Shown: piece by piece, positions 52,344 through 60,246 of the stretch
How the letters are laid out: each line of letters begins with the position of its first letter
How positions within the stretch are numbered: position 1 is the stretch's first letter
NCBI RefSeq assembly: GCF_021283305.1
Contig: NZ_JAJSOK010000018.1
Coordinates: forward strand, 55,591-119,590
Reading direction: 5' to 3'
Source of the DNA: Pseudonocardia kujensis
Lineage (GTDB): Bacteria > Actinomycetota > Actinomycetes > Mycobacteriales > Pseudonocardiaceae
DNA: 64,000 bases
Notes under the pieces: model-generated
What the model was told of the DNA's origin: nothing
The model's database searches: none
The model's input: only the letters and a program-made list of their open reading frames with translations
Program-made: the position numbers and the translations under genes

Positions 52344-53872
52344 AGCGGCTTCTCCGCCAGCGAGGGGTCGCGCAGGGCGAGGGCGGCCGCGGCGAGGGAG
52401 GCCCTTGCGGCGGTCTCGGTGACCACGCAGCCCGCGTCGGCGAAGGCGCGGCGCTGTCGGTCGAGGCCCTGCGGGTCCCGGTCGGTGCCGAGCACGTAGA
52501 CGACCACCCGGGGGCCGCCCGCGGCGGCGATCTCCGCGCAGACCGGACCGAGCTCCGCGGCGGGATCGGGGTGCGCGCCGTAGCCGAGGACGACGTCGAG
52601 CACGATCGCGGCCACCGCAGGGTCCGCGGCCTGCTCGCGCAGGAGCTCGATGCGGGCCTGCGGGTCGATCATCGGGTGCGGCCTGCCCTGCGTGTACTCC
52701 TCCTCGCCGAGGTCCAGGCAGACGTGCGCCCCGTCCGGGGCCGGCAGCCCGAGGCCGGAGCGCAGCGGGGTGTTGGAGTGCACGTCACCCAGGACGTCGG
52801 CGAGGATCACCAGCGACTCGAAGCAGAGCGTCCCCCCGGAGAACAAGCCGCGGACGAGGGTGCGCTGCGGTCCGAGGTCCGCGATCGCCTCGCGGATCCG
52901 GTCGGCCAGGCCGGGCGCCACGTCGGGATCGGGAAGACCCCGGGCCCGGACGGCCGCGCGTGCGCCGGCCTCCAGCGTCCGCGTCACGGTCACGCCCTCG
53001 GGTGCGGCGAAGTCCTCCGGCACCCCGATCAGGGCGGCGACCACGGGCTTGCCGCCGGCGGCCCGCACGACCTCGTGCGCGACGCCGACGTCCGGCGGCT
53101 TCGACACCAGCAGGACCAGCTCCGCCCCCGGGTCGGCGAGCAGGCCGTCGAGCGCCGCCCGGGCCATCCGCCCGCCCACCCGGGCGCCGAGGTCGCGCCC
53201 GCCCAGACCGACCACGTGGGACACCCCGCCGCCCCACCGGTCCACGAGCGTGGCGGCCTCCTGCGCGCCCGTGCCCGCGGCGGCCACCACCGCGACGGCG
53301 CCGTCGGCCACCACGTTGGCGAACCCGAGGCAGGTGCGGCCCAGCATCGCCGTCCCGGCACCGGGGCCCATCAGGAGGCGGCCGAGCCCCGCTGCGCGGT
53401 CCTTGAGCTCGATCTCGTCCTCGACCGAGACGTTGTCGCTGAAGAGCAGGACGTCGAGCCCCGCCGACAACGCCTTGTGCGCCTCGAGCGCGGCGTACTC
53501 GCCCGGCACCGACACCACGGCGAGGTTCGACCGCGGGGCCCGGCGCAGCGCGTCGTCGAGCGACCGCACGGAGGCCTCGACCTGCTCGCCGCCGCCGCGG
53601 CGCTCGAACATCGCCCGCTCGCCGGCGTCGACGGCCTCGGCCGCCGCCGTCCTGCTGCCCGCGCGGACGGCGATCACCAGGTCGTTGGCCGTCGCCGCCG
53701 CCAGGTCCTCGGCGTCGAACCCCTCGGCCAGCAGGGTCTCGACGTTGGCGGGCGTGGCCATCACGGCGGTGGCCCAGTCGACGTCGGGTGCGGCCCGCAG
53801 GGCGCGGGTGCCCGCGAGCTGGACGACCGAGTCGACGTAGGTGTCGCGGTGGATGCGGACGGACGTGGTCAC
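52340..53872 (-). CDS. fdrA: FdrA-like protein (AllF-like, oxamate carbamoyltransferase subunit)
   Basis: This 510-residue protein belongs to the FdrA family, related to succinyl-CoA synthetase. The N-terminal VRIHRDTYVDSVVQLAGT and LVIAVRAGSRTAAAEAVDAG are followed by NLAVVSVPGEYAALEAHKAL, LLFSDNVSVEDEIELKDRAA, LMGPGAGTAMLGRTCLGFAN and GLFSGGTLCFESLVILADVL. The GTG start overlaps the carbamate kinase stop. In E. coli FdrA works with YlbE and YlbF as oxamate carbamoyltransferase; both partners are encoded 4-7 kb away on the other strand. The role here is inferred from that set. Confidence 0.88.
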   Translation of the reverse strand: MTTSVRIHRDTYVDSVVQLAGTRALRAAPDVDWATAVMATPANVETLLAEGFDAEDLAAATANDLVIAVRAGSRTAAAEAVDAGERAMFERRGGGEQVEASVRSLDDALRRAPRSNLAVVSVPGEYAALEAHKALSAGLDVLLFSDNVSVEDEIELKDRAAGLGRLLMGPGAGTAMLGRTCLGFANVVADGAVAVVAAAGTGAQEAATLVDRWGGGVSHVVGLGGRDLGARVGGRMARAALDGLLADPGAELVLLVSKPPDVGVAHEVVRAAGGKPVVAALIGVPEDFAAPEGVTVTRTLEAGARAAVRARGLPDPDVAPGLADRIREAIADLGPQRTLVRGLFSGGTLCFESLVILADVLGDVHSNTPLRSGLGLPAPDGAHVCLDLGEEEYTQGRPHPMIDPQARIELLREQAADPAVAAIVLDVVLGYGAHPDPAAELGPVCAEIAAAGGPRVVVYVLGTDRDPQGLDRQRRAFADAGCVVTETAARASLAAAALALRDPSLAEKPL

Positions 53873-54843
53873 GAGGCTGCTCCGAGCGGGGAGGCGACGG
53901 GGAGGACACGGGTGCCCTTGTCCTCGGCGGGGGCGCCGGGATCGAGCGTGGCGACGAGGTGCTCGGTGTCGGTGATGACCGCGGTGCCGCCTGTCGCGTC
54001 GACGAACCGGGTCGCGGCGCGGACCTTCGGGCCCATGCTGCCCTCCGGGAACTGGCCGTCCGCCGCGAGCGTGCGCAGCTCCGCGAGGCCCACGACGACG
54101 AGCGGCCGCGCATCGGGGGTCCCGAAGTCGACCATCACCCGGGGGACGGCGGTCACCAGCACCAGCGCGTCCGCGCCCAGCGAGGTGGCCAGGCGTTCCG
54201 CGGCGAGGTCCTTGTCGATCACCGCGTCGACCCCGCGGAGGGTGTGGCCCTCCCGGACCACCGGGATCCCGCCACCCCCGGCGGCGATCACGACCGACCC
54301 GCGGTCCACCAGGGACCGGATGTCGTCGAGCTCGACGATCTCGTGAGGTTCGGGCGAGGCGACCAGCCTGCGGAACCCCCGGCCGGAGTCCTCGCCGACG
54401 GTCCAGCCCCGCTCGCGCACGTGCCGTTCGGCGGTGTCCTCGTCGAAGAACGGACCGATCGGCTTGGTGGGGCGGCCGAACGCCGGATCGTCGGCCTCGA
54501 CCCGGGTGTGGGTCACCACCGCGACGATCCCGGGGAGGTCCGGACCACCGCACTCGCGCAGGGCCAGGGTCAGCAGGCAACCGATCTGCCCCTCCGTCAT
54601 CGCGTCGAGCCAGAACAGGGGGAGCTCCGGGACCCGGTCCGCGCCCTCCTCCTGCTGGATCGCCAGGTTGCCGATCTGCGGTCCGTTGCCGTGGACGACC
54701 ACGACGTTCCATCCGGCGTCGCGCACCGCGCACAGCGCACCCGCCATCGCGCGGGCGTTCGCCACCTGCTCGGCGAACGTCCCCGCCTGGCCGCTGAGGG
54801 TGATCGCGTTGCCCCCCAAGGCCACCACGGCAGTCTTCGGCAT
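53869..54843 (-). CDS. arcC: Carbamate kinase
   Basis: This 324-residue kinase transfers the phosphate of carbamoyl phosphate to ADP, giving ATP, NH3 and CO2. Motifs are VVALGGNAITLSGQAGTF (start), VVVHGNGPQIGNLAIQQEE, TKPIGPFFDEDTAERH, SLVDRGSVVIAAGGGGIPVV, GVDAVIDKDLAAERLATSLG and QFPEGSMGPKVRAATRFV, all family signatures. The ATG at 54843 follows GGAGGCAACGCC. It heads the minus-strand operon with FdrA and the glycosyltransferase, downstream of a CATAG-type operator. Catabolic use for ATP and nitrogen is the natural reading. Confidence 0.94.
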   Translation of the reverse strand: MPKTAVVALGGNAITLSGQAGTFAEQVANARAMAGALCAVRDAGWNVVVVHGNGPQIGNLAIQQEEGADRVPELPLFWLDAMTEGQIGCLLTLALRECGGPDLPGIVAVVTHTRVEADDPAFGRPTKPIGPFFDEDTAERHVRERGWTVGEDSGRGFRRLVASPEPHEIVELDDIRSLVDRGSVVIAAGGGGIPVVREGHTLRGVDAVIDKDLAAERLATSLGADALVLVTAVPRVMVDFGTPDARPLVVVGLAELRTLAADGQFPEGSMGPKVRAATRFVDATGGTAVITDTEHLVATLDPGAPAEDKGTRVLPVASPLGAAS

Positions 54844-54875
54844 GGCGTCGTTGCCTCCGGAACCTCGGCGAACTT

Positions 54876-54908
54876 CATCATAGGACACGGTTGTTTACCA
54901 TAGTAGGA
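54876..54908. promoter_or_regulatory. Two CATAG-type half-sites at the carbamate kinase/BTAD regulator promoter
   Basis: CATCATAGGA and, 10 or so bases on, CCATAGTAGGA lie between the divergent carbamate kinase and regulator genes. They resemble the CACTATAGGA arm at 47.17 kb and CACTATAGTAGGA at 49.33 kb. One regulator probably binds all three regions; the adjacent BTAD protein is the leading candidate. Confidence 0.5.
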
Positions 54909-54951
54909 GAACGGCTAGGCCTCGTCGCCGATCTCCGGGTAGGCTCATCGG

Positions 54952-57900
54952 GTGGTCCCGGTCCTCCGGATCTGCGTGCTCGGACCCTTCACCGTCGAGG
55001 GCGGGCTCAACGCACCCGTGCCGACGGGAAAGGCCGCGCGCGTCCTCGCCGTCCTCGCCCTCCGGGCGGGCGAGCTCGTCCCCCTCGACCAGCTCGTCGA
55101 CGCGGTGTGGCCCGACGCGGACCCGCCGGACCGGGTCGACCGGAACGTCGCCGCACTGGTCAGCAGGCTCCGGCGCGCGCTGGGCCGCGAGCGCATCGAG
55201 GGATCGCCCGCCGGCTACCGGCTGACCGCGGAGTCCGTCGCCGTGGACCTGAACGAGGCCGTGGAGCTGGTCCAGCAGGCGGACACGGAGCTCGGGAGGG
55301 GCCGCTTCGCCGTGGCCGCGGCCGCGGGGGAGCAGGCCGTCAAGCTCCTGGCGGCCGACACCCCGCTGGCGGGGGACCGGGCGGACCGATGGGTCCGCGC
55401 CCTGCGGGACCGGGTCTCGGCGCGGCTCCAGGAGGCCCGGCTCCTCTGGAGCAGGGCGGCGCTCGAGCTCGGTGCGTTCGACACCGCCGTCCAGGTCGGC
55501 TCCGCCGTCCTGCAGGCGGACCCGCTGGACGAGGAGGCCTGCCGGGTCGTGATGCTCGCCCATCAGCGCGCGGGCCGTCCCGGTGCCGCCCTGGTGATCT
55601 ATCGCGCCCTGCGCGAGGCCCTCGCCGAGCACCTCGGCATCGATCCCTCGCCCGGCATCCAGGCGGTGCACCTGTCGGTCCTGCGCGCCGAGGCCGTCGG
55701 CGCCCGGTGGGCCGACCGCGACGGACCCACCGGCCGGTCCCTGGTGGGCCGGGACGCGGAGCTCCGCGCCCTGCGGGAGCGGTGGGCGGCGGCGAGCGCG
55801 GGCTCGCCGTCCATGGTGGTGCTCACCGGCGAGGCGGGGCTCGGCAAGAGCTCCCTGGCCCGTACCCTCCTGGCGGAGGCCGGCGACGCGGGGGCGACCG
55901 TGGTCCAGGTCGCCTGCTACGCGGCCGAGAAGTCCCTCTACCTGCAGCCCGTCGTCCAGCTCGTCGGGGCCCTCGTGCACCGGATGACCGCGACCGAGAT
56001 CAGGGAGCTGGCGGGGGCCCGGCTCGGCACCCTCACGTCGCTGATCCCCGAGGTCGCCGACGTGGTCGGGGAGGCGCCGTACCAGCGCGCCGGCCCGGAG
56101 CTCGAGCACCTGCGCGGGCTCGACGCCCTCAGCGGGTTCCTCGTCCGGCTCGGGACGCGGCAGCCGCTGCTGCTGGCCGTGGAGGACGTCCAGCACGCGA
56201 GCGACTCCACGCTCCAGGCGCTGCACGTGCTGACCCAGCACTGGCGGGGCAGCCGGATGATGGTCCTGCTCACGGAGGACACCACCGAGGACCCGGCCGT
56301 CACGGCCGCGCTGCGCGACGTCGCCTCCGCCGTCGAGCTGCGGCCGCTGAGCCGGACGGACGTCGCCGATCTCGTCGCGCAGTCCGGGCTGGCCTTCGAC
56401 GCCGACCGCATCTGGTCGTGGACGGGGGGCTCGCCCCTCTTCGTGACCGAGGTGCTGCGGGCCCCCGCGGTCGACGGGAGGACCGACGACCTCCCGATCC
56501 CGCACAGCCTCCACGACGCCGTCGCGGCGCGCATCGAGCACGCCGGCGCCGCCGTGGAGCGGCTGCTCGCCCTGGGGTCGATCTTCGGCACGACGTTCGG
56601 CCTCGACGAGCTGGCCGCCCTCGGCGAGACGGACGTCGAGGCGTGCGCCGAGGCGGCGTCGCGGGCGATCCGGGCCGGTCTGCTCACCGAGCAGGGGGCG
56701 GACTTCCGCTTCGCCAACGACGTCGTCCGTCAGGTGGCGTACTCGTCGGTGGCCCGACCGGTGCGGATCAGCCGGCACCGCCGCGCCGCCCGGCTGCTGG
56801 CGGCGAAGCCGGAGGCGGCCGCGGAGCAGCTCGCCGCCGCCGGCGACCATCGAGGGGCCGCCGCGGCCTGGGCGGCCGCCGCCGAGGCCGCGCACCTGGT
56901 GTTCGCCCAGTCCGACGCCGAACGGCTGCTCGACCGCGCCGTCGCGGCGGCGGCCGCGGGCGGCGACGCCGCGCAGCTGTTCGCCGTCCACCTGCGACGG
57001 GGTCAGGTCCGCTGCGACCTCGGCCGGTACGCCGACGCCCGCGCCGACCACGAGACCGCCCTCGAGCTCGCCCGCGACGCGGGGGACCTCGACCTGGAGG
57101 CCAGGGCGCTCGAACAGCTCGGCTGGGACGCCCTCTACGCCCGCGACGCGATGGGCGCCGTGGGGCTCGCCGAGCAGGCCACACACCTCGCCGAGACGGC
57201 GGCGGCGGCGCCCGGCGCCCTGCCCAGCGCGAGCCTGCTCCTCGGCCGCGTCCGGCACTGGGACGGCGACTACGCCGGCGCCGAGGCGGCCTACGACCGC
57301 GTCCTGGCGGCGAACCTCGAGGACGCCGCCGCGGCCGTCGCCCTCGCCTACCGGGGTGCGCTGCTCGAGCACCAGGACAGGTTCGGCGAGGCCCAGGACG
57401 TCCTGGCGCGGGCCGCGATGCTGTGCCGCCGGACCGGCGAGTTCCGGCCGCTGCTGCAGACGCTGTTCTTCACCGCCCTCGCCCGGGGCAACTCCGGCGA
57501 CTTCGCCGGCGCCCTGCGGGCGCTCGGGTCGGCGCGCAGCCTGATCGACGCGGAGAAGCTGACGTTCTACCGCGCCGGTGTCGAGACCACGACGTCGTGG
57601 ATGTGGCAGGAGCTCGGCCAGGTCGACCGCGCCCGGGAGCACGCCGAGGCCGCCGTCGAGCTCGCCCGGCGGGGCGGGGGAGCGCTCGAGCTCGAACAGG
57701 AGCTCCACGCCCTGCTCGCGATGGCGGACTGCGACCTCATGCGCGGCCGGACGGACGACGCCGCCGTGCTGGTCGAGTCGGCCCGCCCCATGCTGGAGGT
57801 GCCGCTCCCGTTCCGGCCCCGGGCCGTCATGCGCTTGCTCGAGATGCGGGCCCGGTGGGATCGCGCGGTGGCGGAGGAGCTCCTGGCGGAGGCCCGCCGG

Positions 57901-58128
57901 TTCCAGTCGCCGAAGTACGAGGCGCTCGCCCTGCACCATCTCGGCCGGCCCGCCGAGGCGGCGCGGCTCGCGCTCGCGACGGGTTCCGACCTCCTGGTCG
58001 CGCAGCTCGGCGACCCGGGGCCGCGGGACGAGGCGCGCACCCGGGTGGCCGGCCGCCTCCCGTCCAACCTGCGTGCCGGCTTCGTCGAGCGCGGCCGGCT
58101 GCTCGCACCCGCCCGCCGCACCCGGTGA
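54952..58128 (+). CDS. BTAD/SARP-type regulator with AAA ATPase and TPR domains (AfsR-like)
   Basis: This 1058-residue transcription factor has an OmpR-type winged helix (LRICVLGPFTVEGGLNAPVP, residues 1-90, ending with SPAGYRLTAESVAVDL), a BTAD helical domain (about 95-245), a P-loop ATPase module (GEAGLGKSS near 293, LLLAVEDVQHASDSTLQALH as Walker B) and a C-terminal TPR-rich half. Such proteins activate neighbouring genes, with ATP binding as a switch. The start is GTG. It is divergent from carbamate kinase and embedded in the nitrile/carbamoyl locus, so it probably controls it through the CATAG sites. Confidence 0.88.
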   Translation: MVPVLRICVLGPFTVEGGLNAPVPTGKAARVLAVLALRAGELVPLDQLVDAVWPDADPPDRVDRNVAALVSRLRRALGRERIEGSPAGYRLTAESVAVDLNEAVELVQQADTELGRGRFAVAAAAGEQAVKLLAADTPLAGDRADRWVRALRDRVSARLQEARLLWSRAALELGAFDTAVQVGSAVLQADPLDEEACRVVMLAHQRAGRPGAALVIYRALREALAEHLGIDPSPGIQAVHLSVLRAEAVGARWADRDGPTGRSLVGRDAELRALRERWAAASAGSPSMVVLTGEAGLGKSSLARTLLAEAGDAGATVVQVACYAAEKSLYLQPVVQLVGALVHRMTATEIRELAGARLGTLTSLIPEVADVVGEAPYQRAGPELEHLRGLDALSGFLVRLGTRQPLLLAVEDVQHASDSTLQALHVLTQHWRGSRMMVLLTEDTTEDPAVTAALRDVASAVELRPLSRTDVADLVAQSGLAFDADRIWSWTGGSPLFVTEVLRAPAVDGRTDDLPIPHSLHDAVAARIEHAGAAVERLLALGSIFGTTFGLDELAALGETDVEACAEAASRAIRAGLLTEQGADFRFANDVVRQVAYSSVARPVRISRHRRAARLLAAKPEAAAEQLAAAGDHRGAAAAWAAAAEAAHLVFAQSDAERLLDRAVAAAAAGGDAAQLFAVHLRRGQVRCDLGRYADARADHETALELARDAGDLDLEARALEQLGWDALYARDAMGAVGLAEQATHLAETAAAAPGALPSASLLLGRVRHWDGDYAGAEAAYDRVLAANLEDAAAAVALAYRGALLEHQDRFGEAQDVLARAAMLCRRTGEFRPLLQTLFFTALARGNSGDFAGALRALGSARSLIDAEKLTFYRAGVETTTSWMWQELGQVDRAREHAEAAVELARRGGGALELEQELHALLAMADCDLMRGRTDDAAVLVESARPMLEVPLPFRPRAVMRLLEMRARWDRAVAEELLAEARRFQSPKYEALALHHLGRPAEAARLALATGSDLLVAQLGDPGPRDEARTRVAGRLPSNLRAGFVERGRLLAPARRTR

Positions 58129-58139
58129 GCGATGCCGGC

Positions 58140-58664
58140 TCACGGGCCGAGCGCGATCTCCATCCGCACGTGCGGCACGCCGAGGTGGTCCACGGGGCCG
58201 CCGGTCGAGCTCCAGCCGAGGCGGTGGAAGAACACCTCGTTGGGCGCCTGCACGAGCGCGCGCATCCGCCGCCCGCCCAGCGCCCCCGCCGTCGACACGG
58301 CGAAGCGGACCAGGGCCGCGCCCAGGTGGCCCGCGCGCCTGCCCGGCAGGACGGCGAGCCGGTCGCCCTTCCAGAGCCCGTCGCGGGGGTCCTCCTCGCG
58401 ACACGGGTAGAGACGCACCGCGCCGGCCGCGACGCCGTCGACGAGCCCGAGCACGTGCACCACGTCCGCGCTCTCGTCGAGCGGGTCCCGGTCGGAACCG
58501 CGGAAGAGCCCCTGCTCGTGGACGAACACCGCCCGCCGGACCCCGTGGTGCAGGTCCAGGTCCTCGTCGGTCCGGACGAGGCGACACGTCTCGCGGCGCG
58601 CCGCGGCGACGTCCGGCGACGACTTCAGGGCGACGTCCCTGCGGCCCGGGTGCGTGATGCTCAC
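58140..58664 (-). CDS. GNAT N-acetyltransferase, MSMEG_0567/Sll0786-like
   Basis: This 174-residue GNAT protein has CRLVRTDEDLDLHHGVRRAV, FVHEQGLFRGSDRDPLDESA, GAVRLYPCREEDPRDGLWKG and DRLAVLPGRRAGHLGAALVR (acetyl-CoA loop), ending in PNEVFFHRLGWSSTGGPVDH. This pattern is that of the GNAT subfamily encoded in Nit1C clusters (MSMEG_0567/Sll0786). It starts with a GTG overlapping the stop of the gene upstream (GTGA). Its presence next to a nitrile hydratase supports a link to nitrile or cyanide nitrogen. The exact acceptor is unknown. Confidence 0.82.
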   Translation of the reverse strand: MSITHPGRRDVALKSSPDVAAARRETCRLVRTDEDLDLHHGVRRAVFVHEQGLFRGSDRDPLDESADVVHVLGLVDGVAAGAVRLYPCREEDPRDGLWKGDRLAVLPGRRAGHLGAALVRFAVSTAGALGGRRMRALVQAPNEVFFHRLGWSSTGGPVDHLGVPHVRMEIALGP

Positions 58665-59368
58665 GTCACTCCTGTCCGCGGCGCGGGTCCCGAGCCCGCC
58701 CGCTGCTCGATCTGGCTCCGCCGCTGCGCGAACTCGGTGAGCCAGGGCTCGCGCCGTGCGAACGCGGCGCCCGACGGTGCGCCGCCGTCCCCAGGGATCA
58801 CGTCGACGCGGAACGGGGCGGTCGACCACGCGTCGATCGTGGCGCGCAGCTCGGTCCCGGACGGCAGGTGCAGGTGGGAGCAGGCCGACGGCCCGCCGGT
58901 GCCGCCCCCGGTGAGCTCCTCCACCTGCTCCGGGCCCTGGAGGACCGCCCAGCACCGCCCGGCCTCGCGGGCGCGCCGGACGGCCTCGGACCGGCAGCGG
59001 CGGACGTCCTCGGCGATCAGCACGCGCTCGCGCATCGCGCAGGCGGTGGCGACCAGCAGGACGGGAGGAACGCCGGGCCGCATCGGCACCCCGAGGTCGG
59101 CGAGGCAGCGTTCCGGATCGGCGAAGGCCGCCGCGAGCTCGGCGAGGCCCGCGGAACGGGCCGTGAACGCCGCGGCGACCGCGCCGATGGCCTCGACGGC
59201 GCCGGCGTAGCCCGCCGGGTCCGTCATCAGGGCGGGGAACAGCGTCTCCGCCACCGACCGCCACTGCCTGCGGGCGCCGGCGAGATCCTTCTCGTCGGCG
59301 CCGGACGTGCTCCGGTCCTGCCGGAGGCCGTCGAGGGCCCCGTGCGGAGGTCCCGGGAAGGGATCCAT
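58661..59368 (-). CDS. Conserved-looking protein of unknown function
   Basis: I do not recognise this 235-residue protein. The likely ATG at 59368 follows AGGAGCC; the frame extends 26 codons further upstream with less coding character. It has a helical N-terminal half (LMTDPAGYAGAVEAIGAVAA, AGLAELAAAFADPERCLADL), a region with Cys residues (PPVLLVATACAMRERVLIAE, DVRRCRSEAVRR) and a C-terminal part with SACSHLHLPSGTELRATIDA. Four Cys/His-containing stretches may bind metal. It is in one transcript with the Sll0783-type gene upstream and the GNAT downstream (4-bp overlap), so it probably belongs to the same pathway. Confidence 0.6.
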   Translation of the reverse strand: MDPFPGPPHGALDGLRQDRSTSGADEKDLAGARRQWRSVAETLFPALMTDPAGYAGAVEAIGAVAAAFTARSAGLAELAAAFADPERCLADLGVPMRPGVPPVLLVATACAMRERVLIAEDVRRCRSEAVRRAREAGRCWAVLQGPEQVEELTGGGTGGPSACSHLHLPSGTELRATIDAWSTAPFRVDVIPGDGGAPSGAAFARREPWLTEFAQRRSQIEQRAGSGPAPRTGVT

Positions 59369-59447
59369 GTCGGCTCCTGTGCCTCGGGGCGGGAGGCCGG
59401 TGGGCGCGGCTCGGCTCCGGTCCGGGCGCGCGCCCACCGGCGGCACC

Positions 59448-59933
59448 TCACAACGTCCAGGTCTGCATGACCAGTGCGCCCTCGCGGCGGGCCGTGAGGT
59501 TGCAGTCGAGGACGTCGAGCGGGTGGATGGGCTGCACGCCCTCGATCACGTCCGTCTCCCGCATGCCGTAGAGCGCGGCCATCGCGAACCGGCAGGCCAG
59601 GACCTTGCCCCCCTCCTTCATGAAGGTCTGGAGCTGGTTGTTGTAGGCCATGTGGCCCGGGAAGGCCTCGGCCCCCACCGTCGGGAAGCCGCGCGTCGCC
59701 GACGCCATCAGGACCCCGGGCCCGTACAGCACGAGGTGCGTGTCGAAGCCCTTCCGGTTGATGCGGGTGCAGGTCAGCATGTTGACCAGGCCGACGGAGC
59801 CCTCGTAGGGCACCGTGTGCATGAAGATGTAGGCCTTCTCGCCGGGCTCCGCCTGGATGTCGTCGAACATCTTCGACTCGTAGTCGACGATGGCGTCGCC
59901 CGCGTGTGCCCGCTCTCCGACAATCTCGGCCAC
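59448..59933 (-). CDS. Sll0783/MSMEG_0572-family protein (Nit1C cluster member)
   Basis: This 161-residue protein has AIVDYESKMFDDIQAEPGEK, AYIFMHTVPYEGSVGLVNML, TRINRKGFDTHLVLYGPGVL, ASATRGFPTVGAEAFPGHMA and NNQLQTFMKEGGKVLACRFA. This matches the nitrogen-starvation family Sll0783/MSMEG_0572 (DsrE-like fold) as I know it, found in Nit1C nitrilase clusters. The start is GTG with AGGAGAGCGAA upstream; a longer frame exists without a ribosome site. It heads a short operon with the unknown gene and the GNAT. The biochemical role is unknown. Confidence 0.85.
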   Translation of the reverse strand: MAEIVGERAHAGDAIVDYESKMFDDIQAEPGEKAYIFMHTVPYEGSVGLVNMLTCTRINRKGFDTHLVLYGPGVLMASATRGFPTVGAEAFPGHMAYNNQLQTFMKEGGKVLACRFAMAALYGMRETDVIEGVQPIHPLDVLDCNLTARREGALVMQTWTL

Positions 59934-59971
59934 TTCGCTCTCCTTCGTTCGTGTGCTGCTGTCGGTCGTCG

Positions 59972-60244
59972 TCAGACCGCGGGACCCTGGGCTCGCGGCG
60001 GGGGCGCCCATGTCCTGCGGTGGCTTCCGGGCATGGCGCGCATGATGCGGCTGCGCAGCGCCCAGGGGAGCGCCGCGTAGGTGGGGGCGAAGACCCTCAG
60101 CCAGAAGATCTCCTTGGCGCCTCGGGGCGGGCGCGGGGCCGGCGCGCCGGTCCGGCGGGCCAGGTCCCGGTGGGCGGCGACGAGCAGGTAGTGCTCCGAG
60201 TTGCTCCGCAGCCAGCCGAAGAACCCCGGGGAGGTCGCGGCCAT
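59972..60244 (-). CDS. Small protein of unknown function, downstream of flavoprotein
   Basis: This 90-residue protein begins at ATG 60244, two bases past the stop of the flavoprotein gene, with AGGGCTGACG as ribosome site. It reads FGWLRSNSEHYLLVAAHRDL, then PPRGAKEIFWLRVFAPTYAA and LRSRIMRAMPGSHRR. It is basic, with aromatic-rich amphipathic stretches and no clear signal peptide. I do not recognise a family. The tight coupling suggests it serves the flavoprotein, perhaps as a membrane-association or small partner subunit. Confidence 0.6.
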   Translation of the reverse strand: MAATSPGFFGWLRSNSEHYLLVAAHRDLARRTGAPAPRPPRGAKEIFWLRVFAPTYAALPWALRSRIMRAMPGSHRRTWAPPPRAQGPAV

Positions 60245-60246
60245 CG

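Noticed and set aside
54895..58587. 1230-codon open frame on the minus strand
   Set aside because: It mirrors the BTAD regulator, whose HTH, P-loop and TPR regions are clear on the plus strand.
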